In this document: one piece after another, positions 8,351 through 16,367 of the stretch
Layout: each line of letters opens with the position of its first letter
Position numbering within the stretch: the stretch's first letter is position 1
Origin: Armatimonadota bacterium
Lineage (GTDB): Bacteria; Armatimonadota; Chthonomonadetes; Chthonomonadales; Chthonomonadaceae
Direction of reading: 5' to 3'
Assembly (NCBI GenBank): GCA_028871815.1
Contig: JAGWMJ010000007.1
Span: forward strand, 62,001 to 126,000
Length of the DNA: 64,000 nucleotides
Translations under genes and position numbers: made by a program
The notes under the pieces: model-generated
The model's input: only the letters and a program-made list of their open reading frames with translations
Databases searched by the model: none
What the model was told of the DNA's origin: nothing

Positions 8351-9491
8351 ACGCACGGACTTGTACCATCGACAGCGGCGAATCCCAGGCTGGCGACAGG
8401 CGCGCCTTGCCGGTGCCCGCGTTCTGGTAGCAGGAGCCGGCGCTACCGGAAACGAAGTGCTGCGACTGCTGGCTCGTTCCGGCGTGGGGCACATCGCCGT
8501 TGTTGATTTTGATCAGGTTGAGCGCTCGAACCTGTCACGGACATCGCTCTTCGACGAATGCGACGTTGGCGCCAACAAGGCCAAAGCAGCCGTGGCGGCA
8601 TTGCTCAAAATCCATCCGGAACTGTTGGCGACAGCCTTCGCTGGCCGGTTGCAGACATCCGTGGGCGCCGGTACGCTTCGCGCCATGGATATCGCTGTGG
8701 GCTGCCTGGATAGCGTGGAGGCGCGGCTTGCTCTGAATCGCATGTGCCGGGCAGCCGGAACGCCGTGGGTCGACGTGGGAATAGAGGCCGATGCGGCGGC
8801 GGTAACTCTTTTTGGTGGCCGGAGTGGCGCGTGTTACGAGTGCGAAATGACGGAGGAGATGTGGCAAGCGCGGAGCCGACGCCACTCGTGTACCGGCGCA
8901 CCGGTGCGTGCCGCCGATGCTCCTGCCGGCGTCTCTATTACAATGGCAGCCCTGGCCGGAGCAATTGCAGCACATGAAGTCCTGTGGATGCTGATGACAC
9001 CACGCGCAAAGCAGGCAGCGCGCTGTGGGCGACGGATTATGGTAAGCGCCAACGGATGGCATATGGATACCACCAAACCGGCACAGAATCCACAGTGCAA
9101 TGCCCATGAATTGGCAGCTCCCATCGCGGCCACACCGCCCGGTGCCCAGGAATGGACAACTGCCGAGTTGCTGACTTTTTTTGGCTGCCCCGATGGTTCG
9201 GTGGAGTTGCCCCATGACGCCCTGATGGGCTGGCGGTGTACGGAATGTGGCTACCTGCGGACTGAGATTGGCGCGTTGGAAGCAATTCGACCTTCCAGGC
9301 TGAAGTGCCGATGCGGCTCACGCCAGCTTCAGCTTGACGTATCCAGCACCATCGAGAGCGGCGAGCCGGAGGCTGATATCGCACTACATCGGCTCGGCGT
9401 GCCGGAGGGAGGGCTTTTACGTCTACGCTGCGGCCGGCGCAGGTTTTATGCCGAGCTCGGTGGCCCGTTTCAGTTCGGTACGGAGGGCTGA
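8343..9491 (+). CDS. E1-like (ThiF/UBA superfamily) ubiquitin-like activating enzyme with C-terminal zinc ribbon
   Basis: This 382-residue enzyme is predicted to adenylate the C-terminal Gly of the Ubl encoded next door and transfer it to the E2. The Rossmann adenylation domain shows GAGATG (31-36), D55-x-D57, the E60-R-S-N-L-S-R66 motif, K79/K81 and D123. A structural zinc site is C164-xx-C167 with C252-xx-H255. C183 in HSCTGAP, just before the crossover helix SITMAALAGAIAAHE, is the likely thioester Cys. An extra domain (about 265-382) has C299-xx-C302 and C322-x-C324, a zinc ribbon not found in MoeB or ThiF. ATG 8343 is chosen because it overlaps the preceding stop (ATGCCTGA). Confidence 0.9.
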   Translation: MPERTDLYHRQRRIPGWRQARLAGARVLVAGAGATGNEVLRLLARSGVGHIAVVDFDQVERSNLSRTSLFDECDVGANKAKAAVAALLKIHPELLATAFAGRLQTSVGAGTLRAMDIAVGCLDSVEARLALNRMCRAAGTPWVDVGIEADAAAVTLFGGRSGACYECEMTEEMWQARSRRHSCTGAPVRAADAPAGVSITMAALAGAIAAHEVLWMLMTPRAKQAARCGRRIMVSANGWHMDTTKPAQNPQCNAHELAAPIAATPPGAQEWTTAELLTFFGCPDGSVELPHDALMGWRCTECGYLRTEIGALEAIRPSRLKCRCGSRQLQLDVSSTIESGEPEADIALHRLGVPEGGLLRLRCGRRRFYAELGGPFQFGTEG

Positions 9492-9497
9492 CCAACT

Positions 9498-9755
9498 ATG
9501 GCGGAGCGAACCGTTTCGATAACGCTGCAGACCGCGGATCGCACCCGCATGGCGCGTCTGACCGTGCCGCGTGACATGCGCGTTTCCGACGTGATCAAAA
9601 CGGCTCTGCGGCGCTGGTCGCTGCGATTGGGCGTTCACTACCAGGTAGCGAACCTCACCACCGGCAGACAGCTTCTCGGGCAAGACCGCCTGGATGGCGA
9701 GCTGGTTAACGACAACGACGTTCTGGTACTGCAGCCGATGCCCACCCACGGGTAA
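9498..9755 (+). CDS. Ubiquitin-like beta-grasp protein ending in Gly
   Basis: This 85-residue protein has a beta-grasp pattern: strand VSITLQT, strand ARLTVPRDMRVSDVIKTALRRW leading into the helix, VHYQVANLTTGRQLLGQDRL, and the last strand DNDVLVLQPM. It finishes with the exposed tail PTHG, whose terminal Gly is immediately before the stop, as needed for adenylation without processing. It resembles YukD/EsaB-type ubiquitin folds more than ThiS or MoaD. K34 is its only lysine. A GGAGGG ribosome site lies 10 nt upstream, and E1 ends 6 nt before the start. It is predicted to be the modifier conjugated by the neighbouring E1, E2 and RING-like proteins. Confidence 0.87.
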   Translation: MAERTVSITLQTADRTRMARLTVPRDMRVSDVIKTALRRWSLRLGVHYQVANLTTGRQLLGQDRLDGELVNDNDVLVLQPMPTHG

Positions 9756-9768
9756 CATCTGTAGTGAT

Positions 9769-10326
9769 ATGCTCTCCGCACGTGAACGCCGGCTGCGCAA
9801 CGACTACATCAGCGTAGTGAGGCTGGCGCGCGCCAGCCGCGGGAGTTTGATTGTAGAGAGCACGCGCGGCAACCCGCCGCACGAGTACGTGCTGGCCTAC
9901 CAGTGTCGCGGCATTGAGCGTTTGGAGCGCGAGCGCCCGATATACCGCTTGCACCACCGCGTTCACGTGCGACTACCGGCGCGGTACCCGGCTCCATCCG
10001 GCGCACCACACGTTCGGATGATGACGCCACTTTTCCATCCGCATGTCTATCCAAACTCGGATGTGTGCATGGGCGGATGGCAAACTACCGAGTTTCTCGA
10101 TGACTTTGTGCTGCGCATCGGCGCCCTGCTCCAGTACGACCGGCGATATCTGAACGTCCTGGATCCCGCGAATGAGACGGCTGTTGCCTGGGCGCATCAC
10201 AATCTGGCGCTGCTTCCAACCGACATTCAGATGTTTGGTGCGGGGCCGGCGCCACCGGAAGCCACGGATGACGCGCCACAAGAGGCGGTCCGCGGCGACA
10301 CGGTATTCTGGATGGAATCGACTTGA
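9769..10326 (+). CDS. E2-like (UBC fold) ubiquitin-conjugating enzyme
   Basis: This 185-residue protein has a clear UBC fold. The core is RVHVRLPARYPAPSGAPHVR, then the HPN-like segment FHPHVYPNSDVCMGGW with catalytic C100 and H90, then the helix LRIGALLQYD and LNVLDPANETAVAW, which matches the DPxN-xxA hallmark of eukaryotic E2s. The HPN Asn is replaced by His (HPH). A C-terminal tail of about 35 residues ends in VFWMEST. The protein contains no lysine at all. The start is ATG 9769, 13 nt after the Ubl stop. Its stop overlaps the JAB start (TTGA). It is predicted to accept the Ubl thioester from E1. Confidence 0.92.
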   Translation: MLSARERRLRNDYISVVRLARASRGSLIVESTRGNPPHEYVLAYQCRGIERLERERPIYRLHHRVHVRLPARYPAPSGAPHVRMMTPLFHPHVYPNSDVCMGGWQTTEFLDDFVLRIGALLQYDRRYLNVLDPANETAVAWAHHNLALLPTDIQMFGAGPAPPEATDDAPQEAVRGDTVFWMEST

Positions 10327-10925
10327 TAGCCCATCGGGAAGGCGACATTGAATGGCAGGAAGCGGATGACGCATACCGACCAAGGCACACAGAGACGCGC
10401 CGGGTGCTGGAAGGCTTGCTCGGCGCCGGGGCGCTACGGTTCCGACCGGGCCGCGATGTGGTGGTGCTGCAGCACGCGGCATGGATCGATCTCCGACGGC
10501 ATCTGGCAGCCAAGCTGCAGGTTGAGCAGGGCGGGCTCCTGATCGGTCGGGCATTTTCAGATTCGCTGCATGGCGGCTGGCTGGTGGTGGTAGATGAAGC
10601 GCTGCCGGCCGAGGAAGCCGAGGAGACGCTGGTCTCGGTGGAGTGGACGCCGAAATCGTGGGAGAAGATGCTCCCGCGCTTGAAGACAATGACTGCCGAA
10701 ACCACCATCGTAGGCAGCTACCATTCGCATCCGGGACATGGGGTCTATCTTTCCGAACTGGACCTCGAGACGCAGCGTGGACTCTTCCCGGAACCGTGGC
10801 AAATTGCGCTGGTGGTAGACCCGGTTCGCGATGAGGGCGGCGTGTTTCTGGGTGAGCAGGGCAAGCGGTGCCCGGACTGGTGCGTAGCCTGCCGGCCCGA
10901 CACGAAGGCGGAGAAGAGCAGATGA
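10323..10925 (+). CDS. JAMM/JAB metallopeptidase (deubiquitinase-like)
   Basis: This 200-residue zinc isopeptidase is of the Rpn11/AMSH type. The JAMM residues are complete: E68 (QVEQGGLLIG), H134 and H136 in SYHSHPG, S144 and D147 in LSELD. The following strand (WQIALVVDP) is also typical. An N-terminal extension of about 45 residues and a Cys-rich tail (C183, C187, C190) are extra. It is predicted to remove the Ubl from targets. The TTG start is set by a 4-nt overlap with the E2 stop, and the gene ends in an ATGA overlap with the exported protein. Confidence 0.92.
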   Translation: MIAHREGDIEWQEADDAYRPRHTETRRVLEGLLGAGALRFRPGRDVVVLQHAAWIDLRRHLAAKLQVEQGGLLIGRAFSDSLHGGWLVVVDEALPAEEAEETLVSVEWTPKSWEKMLPRLKTMTAETTIVGSYHSHPGHGVYLSELDLETQRGLFPEPWQIALVVDPVRDEGGVFLGEQGKRCPDWCVACRPDTKAEKSR

Positions 10926-11845
10926 TACGACAACCGGCGAAGCGCTGGCTGTTGGGAGCGGTCGGGCTTGCCGCGGCGGCAGGCCAGTTTGGCTGTGCAC
11001 GGATGCCGCCGGGCAGCAGCTCGCTCTCCGGCGTGCAGTTGAGGGTCACGGTAACATACGCAGGGCCGATGAGCAGCGCAAACTACTACTTCTTCTTGCT
11101 GAACGACGCGAAGAACGTCGCGCAGCTAACCGCTCCTGGACCGGTACCGGTGGTGGGCCCACCGCCGGCCAGCGGACTGCCGAGTAACGGATTTGCCACC
11201 GAGTCCGGTTCCGATACCAACGGCAAGGCGCTGGGAGGATTCACCGATCTCGTGCTCTTTACCAATCCGGCGAATCAGTTTGGACCGTCGCAGAGCAGCA
11301 TCGCCCTCTATCACGTACCCAACCAGCAGTCGGCCGACTCACCTCCACAGAGCTTCCAGCCAAATGGCCTGCCGATCGCCTTTACCCCACCGGGATCGAA
11401 TCAGGATAGCGCCGGTGTCGGCTCGCCCTATACGCTTCAGTTCACCATCGACCTGGCTCAGTTGATTCTGGATGACACCGGCCGCCCCCTGGCCGACGCA
11501 GCGCAGGCCGATGCGGCCGCCAGGAGCATCCAGTTTCTGCAGCTCAATCTGATCAGCACCAACCTGGTGGCTACCGACCTGGCGACGCAGGTCAACAAAC
11601 AGACCGACTCAATGGGAAATACCTCCGATGGCCGTGGCGCCTTCCTCACGATTCCAATCTCGGTCAACGGCGCCATACAGCCGGCGACATACAGCGACAC
11701 GATGAACGGCGGGGTTTCGCAGTTCGGCCAGCAGATTGCCGAACCAGAAGGCGACGTGTTTGTGTTTCAGCCCAATGGCAGCCAGGTTGATCCCTCGCTG
11801 GATATGCTGCACTGGACGGTTGAGGTGCTCAACAACAAACCGTAG
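10922..11845 (+). CDS. Exported protein of unknown function, last gene of the ubiquitin-like operon
   Basis: This 307-residue protein has a basic start (MIRQPAKRW) and a hydrophobic core ending at FGC25, so it is either a lipoprotein with an atypical lipobox (QFG-C) or a secreted protein. The mature part is rich in Ser, Pro, Gln and Asn and looks beta-rich (VQLRVTVTYAGPMSSANYYFFLLND; LHWTVEVLNNKP). I recognise no domain. Its ATG overlaps the JAB stop (ATGA), so it is translated with a cytosolic system although it must leave the cytoplasm. It may be the target, or it may simply share the transcript. Confidence 0.8.
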   Translation: MIRQPAKRWLLGAVGLAAAAGQFGCARMPPGSSSLSGVQLRVTVTYAGPMSSANYYFFLLNDAKNVAQLTAPGPVPVVGPPPASGLPSNGFATESGSDTNGKALGGFTDLVLFTNPANQFGPSQSSIALYHVPNQQSADSPPQSFQPNGLPIAFTPPGSNQDSAGVGSPYTLQFTIDLAQLILDDTGRPLADAAQADAAARSIQFLQLNLISTNLVATDLATQVNKQTDSMGNTSDGRGAFLTIPISVNGAIQPATYSDTMNGGVSQFGQQIAEPEGDVFVFQPNGSQVDPSLDMLHWTVEVLNNKP

Positions 11846-11864
11846 CTGCACCAGGAGTGATGCC

Positions 11865-12635
11865 TCAGGCTGCCGTCCATCCACCGTCGATGGTCAAAGC
11901 CTGGCCGGTCATATATGCCGATGCCGGCGAGCATAAGAAGACGATCGCTGGGCCCAGCTCCGATGGCTGGCCCCACCTTCCGACCGGTATCTTCTGGAGA
12001 AACGCCCGGTAGGCATCGGGATCATCCATTAGCGGACGGTTCATTGGAGTTTCGAACGGGCCCGGGCAGAGACAGTTCACCGTAACTCCGTGCGGCGCGC
12101 CCTCCAGAGCCAACGCACGGGTAAGGCCCAAGAGCGCAGCCTTGGCGCTGGCGTATGCCGCACGGCCGGGTATTGCAACAAAGCTCATGATGGAGCCGAG
12201 CATGACGATCCGGCCCCACCCGCGTTCGATCATGCCTGGCAGCGCCGCCTGAGAGCAGAGAAACGAACCGGTAACACTCGTATTGAGCACGCCTGCCCAA
12301 TCCTCCGCGGTCACGTCAGCGGTGGCCTTCCGCACGTTGGAGCCGGCATTGTTCACCAGGATGTCGACCGCTCCGAAACCATCGGTAACGACGCGTATCA
12401 GGTCATGCACCGAGTCGGCGAGAGTCACATCGGCCTCAAATGCGGCTGCTCGCCCGCCGCAGCTGGAAATCTCTGCTATCGCGTCACCGGATTCATCCAA
12501 ATGGCGGCTGCATATAGCCACAGACGCTCCAGCCTGGGCAAGAGCAACAGCCATCGCCCGGCCCAGACCCTTGGTACCGCCAGTGACGAGGGCTGTCCGG
12601 CCCGTAAGGTCAAACGCTTTGTAGAGCGTGTTCAA
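11865..12635 (-). CDS. Short-chain dehydrogenase/reductase (SDR)
   Basis: This 256-residue classical SDR resembles gluconate 5-dehydrogenase or 3-oxoacyl-ACP reductase. TGGTKGLG (18-25) binds NAD(P)H, NNAG (95-98) is the structural motif, and the catalytic residues are S148 in MLGSIMS, Y161 and K165 in YASAK. The end DGGWTAA is typical. The start is TTG at 12635, overlapping the dsbD stop as TTGA. The arginine following the motif and the CSRHLDE after strand 2 favour NADP. The substrate is unknown and the link to DsbD is not obvious. Confidence 0.88.
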   Translation of the reverse strand: MNTLYKAFDLTGRTALVTGGTKGLGRAMAVALAQAGASVAICSRHLDESGDAIAEISSCGGRAAAFEADVTLADSVHDLIRVVTDGFGAVDILVNNAGSNVRKATADVTAEDWAGVLNTSVTGSFLCSQAALPGMIERGWGRIVMLGSIMSFVAIPGRAAYASAKAALLGLTRALALEGAPHGVTVNCLCPGPFETPMNRPLMDDPDAYRAFLQKIPVGRWGQPSELGPAIVFLCSPASAYMTGQALTIDGGWTAA

Positions 12636-14476
12636 GCAGCGGGCACCAGGTGAATAACGGTCGGGAGTCCGGCGATTCCAAATGTTTTGAGGAAAGGCTT
12701 CGTATAAGGGCTGCTGAAATCCTCCAGGTGAAACCGCATTGCAACAAAGTTGCGCGTCGCGGTGGCTACCTGCGCGTTGTGGAACGTTTTCTCGTCGAGC
12801 TCCTTGCACGCAGCACACCAACTCGCTGAAAAGTCGATGAGTACCTCCTGATGGTGGGCACGCGCCTGCTGCAGCATCCTCTGCATCGCCGCGTAATCGG
12901 CCGGAGCTTGAAATCGCACTTCGCTGCCGGTGGGCGGGGCAGCCGGCCGTACAAAGAATGCCAAAGTTCCGGCCGCCATCACCAGGCCCGCGCCGCGCTT
13001 GAACACGCGGTACCCACGAGACGCGTTTCCGGCCTTGTCGAGAATGGCCAACCAGAGGCCCCCGGCGACGCCGAAGGTAATAAAGAGCGTGCGGTAGAGC
13101 CCAACCGGCAGCAAGCCCTGCAGATAGTAGATCGCCATGCCGAACAGCAGCAGTCCAAAGATGTGCTTTACCGATACCATCCACTCGCCGGCGCGTGGCA
13201 GCGCCTTTACCAGCCCAAAACCGAGCAGCAGGTACGGCAGCGCCAGGCCGGCGCCGAGGGTAAAGAAGGTGACCACCCCAAGTCCCACGCTGTGGCTGCT
13301 GGACACCACCTGGATCAGAGCGACGACGATCGGCCCGATACACGGGGCCGCAACAACACCCACCATCAGGCCCATCAATCCAGCGCCCACGTAACCGCTT
13401 CGCGACTGAGCCTTGCCCCGCAGAAATGATGGCAACTGCAGTTCCCAGATCGGCGTGCCATTACGCCGGTCGAACATTGAAAGGCCGAGGCCAAACATCA
13501 GGACGGCAAACGCAAGAAGGACCCAGGAATTGCTCAGTTGGGAGCCGAAGACCTTGCCGAAAAGAGCTGCCACCAGGCCGAGGGCTGTGTACATCACCGC
13601 AATGCCGAGCGCGTAACAGACCGACAATCCGCCGGTCCGCATGCCCGACGCTGCCTGTCGGCCGAAGTAGCCGATCGTGATGGGAATGATCGGATAGACG
13701 CATGGAGTGAGATTGAGCGCAAGGCCGAGCAGGAAGATGAGGCTGAGCGCCACTGCAAAGTTACCAGCGCCACCGCGGGTCAGCAGCGCGGCAACATATC
13801 CGGCCTTTCCCTGCTGCGACCCCCCATGGCGCAACCACGATATGAAATCTGCCGGCGCAAGAAACTGCGTGATTTTGGTTGTGCGAAAGCCCGGGACCGA
13901 GAGCGAATCGCTCCCGGTCTGGACTCCTTTCTGTGACTGCGCGAGGATCAGATATCCATCGTAGATGCCTGCATGCCGGCGCGCCTTTTTCGCCTTTGAG
14001 TGTGCCTTTGCGGGTGCCGTAAGAGCGACATGCAGATCCAGATCCGACGGCGGGTAGCAGGTCACATCGTTGCAGCCCTGATACTTCAACTCGAAAGGAA
14101 TCTGCCCCTTGAGCGGTCGTGACGCCACCGCAAGCACCTTTATCGTCACCGAACCCTCATATACGGGCAGAATGTCGCCAGCGATATGCGCTATCTGCCC
14201 CTTGGGGTAGATCACCTTTTTAACGCTCAGGCCGTTGACGTGGCCCATCACCACCTCGGTGGCGATGTAGCCCGCCTTGGGCGGATTCGCCTGAATGTGG
14301 TACGGCTTGTCGACACGAACGTGCACGAGCACCGTGAACGGCTTGCCGGGCAGAACATGCGTGGCCGATGCCGAAGCGTGGACAAATTGCGGTGCCTGTG
14401 CAAGAGCGGCTGCAGCCGACGTCGTACCGATTGCCAAGGCCGCGAGGAGAAACGCACCGGTTTTGAGTTGCCTCAT
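12632..14476 (-). CDS. dsbD: DsbD-type thiol:disulfide interchange protein
   Basis: This 614-residue inner-membrane protein carries electrons from cytoplasmic thioredoxin to periplasmic disulfide reductases and cytochrome c maturation. It has a signal peptide (to about residue 27) and a periplasmic alpha domain with the Cys pair CNDVTC. The CcdA-like membrane domain has its redox cysteines in NLTPCVYPI and AAPCIGPI. A C-terminal thioredoxin domain has SWCAAC (C-x-x-C) and the cis-Pro segment GLPTVI. ATG 14476 is chosen because GGAGGGAGG lies 11 nt upstream. The reductant supply may serve the Sec-containing TlpA-like protein at 56034 (inference). Confidence 0.93.
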   Translation of the reverse strand: MRQLKTGAFLLAALAIGTTSAAAALAQAPQFVHASASATHVLPGKPFTVLVHVRVDKPYHIQANPPKAGYIATEVVMGHVNGLSVKKVIYPKGQIAHIAGDILPVYEGSVTIKVLAVASRPLKGQIPFELKYQGCNDVTCYPPSDLDLHVALTAPAKAHSKAKKARRHAGIYDGYLILAQSQKGVQTGSDSLSVPGFRTTKITQFLAPADFISWLRHGGSQQGKAGYVAALLTRGGAGNFAVALSLIFLLGLALNLTPCVYPIIPITIGYFGRQAASGMRTGGLSVCYALGIAVMYTALGLVAALFGKVFGSQLSNSWVLLAFAVLMFGLGLSMFDRRNGTPIWELQLPSFLRGKAQSRSGYVGAGLMGLMVGVVAAPCIGPIVVALIQVVSSSHSVGLGVVTFFTLGAGLALPYLLLGFGLVKALPRAGEWMVSVKHIFGLLLFGMAIYYLQGLLPVGLYRTLFITFGVAGGLWLAILDKAGNASRGYRVFKRGAGLVMAAGTLAFFVRPAAPPTGSEVRFQAPADYAAMQRMLQQARAHHQEVLIDFSASWCAACKELDEKTFHNAQVATATRNFVAMRFHLEDFSSPYTKPFLKTFGIAGLPTVIHLVPAA

Positions 14477-14716
14477 TGGCAGCCTACCTCCCTCCGGAGT
14501 CCATGGGATTATTGCTGAATTGCAGTATACCGCTGCAGGTGGAAGAGCGGGTGGACGATGAGCACCGCGCCCCCGGCGCCACGCCCAGCCCGCCCCTGCT
14601 AACCAATACGAGTGCTGGCTGCGCATTGTTCTGCCACAGCGATGGCGGCCCCACGTCATCCCAAAGGTACAGTATCATGCAACCGTACCGCCCGGAAAGC
14701 GAGGAGACGTTGTGAC

Positions 14717-15382
14717 ATGAGCGAGTCCATCGACGTTCAGTTGGAGAGCATCTGTGCCGGCCTCCGCGACCAACTGGCCGCAACGAATGGCGCTCGCGAG
14801 GCGGCGCTGCGCGTGTGCCGAACCACCATTCAGGGAGCGGCGCGATCCATTCGAGCGGCTCATCGAGGGGATATGGAGCGCGCGACCGCACAGTTGGAAG
14901 ATTGCTCGCGGGCGTTTGATGAAGCGAAGCGAAAACTGGCCGGGCAGCCGCAGCTACTGCATGCCGGTTATATGCACGACGCCGAAAAGGAGGTGGCGGA
15001 GGCCGCGCTGTTTTTGGCGATTGTCGGTGGTAAGCCGCTGCCGGGCGCTGACGACCTGGGCGCCGATCCTGCGGCGTGGCTCCGCGGCCTTGCCGAGGCT
15101 GCAAGCGAGTGCCGGCGTTACGCGCTGGACCGGCTTCGCGATGGCGAACTTGACACGGCTGACGCCACGTTGGATGTGATGGAAGCCGTATATTCGATGT
15201 TGATCACCTTCGACTTTCCTGATGCCATTACCGGCGGCCTGCGGGCGACAACCGACCAGTTTCGTGCGGTGCTGGAGCGCACGCGTGGAGACGTGACGTT
15301 GGCCGTGGTGCAGCGTCGACTGGAGCAAGCCGTGCGAGAGATGCATGCTCTGGCGTTGCCGGAGCATGCAGCGGGAGACTGA
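14717..15382 (+). CDS. Translin-family protein
   Basis: This 221-residue all-helical protein has the translin/TRAX signature in its second half: ECRRYALDRLRDGELDTADATLD, MLITFDFPDAITGGLRATTDQFR and LERTRGDVTLAVVQRRLEQ. Eukaryotic translin and TRAX form octamers that bind and cut RNA or single-stranded DNA; archaeal and a few bacterial members exist. E and D residues of the TRAX-type nuclease centre cannot be assigned safely here. ATG 14717 follows GGAG at about 11 nt. It is divergent from dsbD. Confidence 0.85.
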   Translation: MSESIDVQLESICAGLRDQLAATNGAREAALRVCRTTIQGAARSIRAAHRGDMERATAQLEDCSRAFDEAKRKLAGQPQLLHAGYMHDAEKEVAEAALFLAIVGGKPLPGADDLGADPAAWLRGLAEAASECRRYALDRLRDGELDTADATLDVMEAVYSMLITFDFPDAITGGLRATTDQFRAVLERTRGDVTLAVVQRRLEQAVREMHALALPEHAAGD

Positions 15383-15608
15383 CGTGACGTGATTGTGCCA
15401 CGAGCGATACAATTTCGGTTGTACCACGATCGACCAATCCGAAGTCGGCTTGGCGCCGCCGGCGCTTCCGCAATCGTCGGTCGACGCCGAGACCTGCGAT
15501 GTGCACACGACTGCCTGGCCGGCGCTCGCGATGAGGCGTACCGGCCGGTGCCGGGTTTTGCCCAGGCGCTGCGGCAGTGGTGGAACCCGTTGACTATGCT
15601 CACAACCG

Positions 15609-16367
15609 ATGAGTAACGCAACCCAGGACGAGGGTAAAGCTGCAGCGGTGGCCGGCGCAACGGCAACGCTGGAATCGCCGGAGCTCTCAGTACTGTTACC
15701 GATTTACAACGAACGTGAGAGCGCTCTCGCACTTATCGAGAGGGTCTGTGCCGTTCCGCTCCATCTGGAACTGATCATTGTGGACGATGGTTCCAATGAT
15801 GGCACAACGGACCTGCTTAGAAACACGGTAGAGGGAAGGCGCGAGAATGTGCGGGTTTACTACCACACTGAGAACCGCGGCAAAGGCGCTGCGATACGGA
15901 CTGCCATACCGCACGCACGCTCGCCAATCACGATTATCCAGGACGGTGATATGGAGTACTGGCCGGAAGACTTCCCAGCGATCATCAACGCATTCGCCGT
16001 AACCGGGTCGAGCGTCGTCTACGGTTCTCGCTTCCTGAATGGGTGGCCGCGGATGGCGCTCGCAAATCGCCTCATCAACCGCCTGCTGCCCTGGATGGTA
16101 CGCGTTCTGTACGGGGCCCGGATCACGGATGAGGCAACCTGCTACAAGGCATTCCGGACTGCGCTGCTGCAAACGATACCTCTGCGGTGCCGCCGGTTTG
16201 AGTTCTGTCCGGAGGTAACTGCGCGGGTTCTGCGGCGTGGATTCAGCATTGTCGAAACGCCGATCCGGTACGAGGCCCGCTCCGTGGCGCAGGGCAAGAA
16301 AATCCGCTGGACCGATGGCGTTCAGGCCATCTGGACGCTGGTGCGCTGGCGATTTGGTCCGCCCTAA
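15609..16367 (+). CDS. GT2 glycosyltransferase, dolichyl-phosphate-mannose-synthase-like
   Basis: This 252-residue GT-A enzyme resembles DPM1. It shows LSVLLPIYNERES, the nucleotide-binding DDGSNDGT, NRGKGAAIRTA, and the metal-binding QDGDMEYWPED. The later YGSRFLNG and RRFEFCPEVTARVLRRG are the family's acceptor region. There is no membrane helix, as in DPM1-type enzymes. It probably transfers a hexose to polyprenyl phosphate. The upstream 226 nt hold a possible promoter (GTGACG at 15384, TACAAT at 15408). Its stop overlaps that of the convergent S9 peptidase. Confidence 0.88.
   Translation: MSNATQDEGKAAAVAGATATLESPELSVLLPIYNERESALALIERVCAVPLHLELIIVDDGSNDGTTDLLRNTVEGRRENVRVYYHTENRGKGAAIRTAIPHARSPITIIQDGDMEYWPEDFPAIINAFAVTGSSVVYGSRFLNGWPRMALANRLINRLLPWMVRVLYGARITDEATCYKAFRTALLQTIPLRCRRFEFCPEVTARVLRRGFSIVETPIRYEARSVAQGKKIRWTDGVQAIWTLVRWRFGPP

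Noticed and set aside
9498-9755. ThiS or MoaD sulfur carrier instead of a ubiquitin-like modifier
   Set aside because: It ends in PTHG rather than Gly-Gly and no thiamine or molybdopterin biosynthesis genes are adjacent, whereas an E2 and a JAMM peptidase are.
15389-15616. 75-codon frame ending inside the GT2 start
   Set aside because: No ribosome site, its start lies within the inferred promoter of the GT2 gene, and the composition is not protein-like; I leave it out with some doubt.
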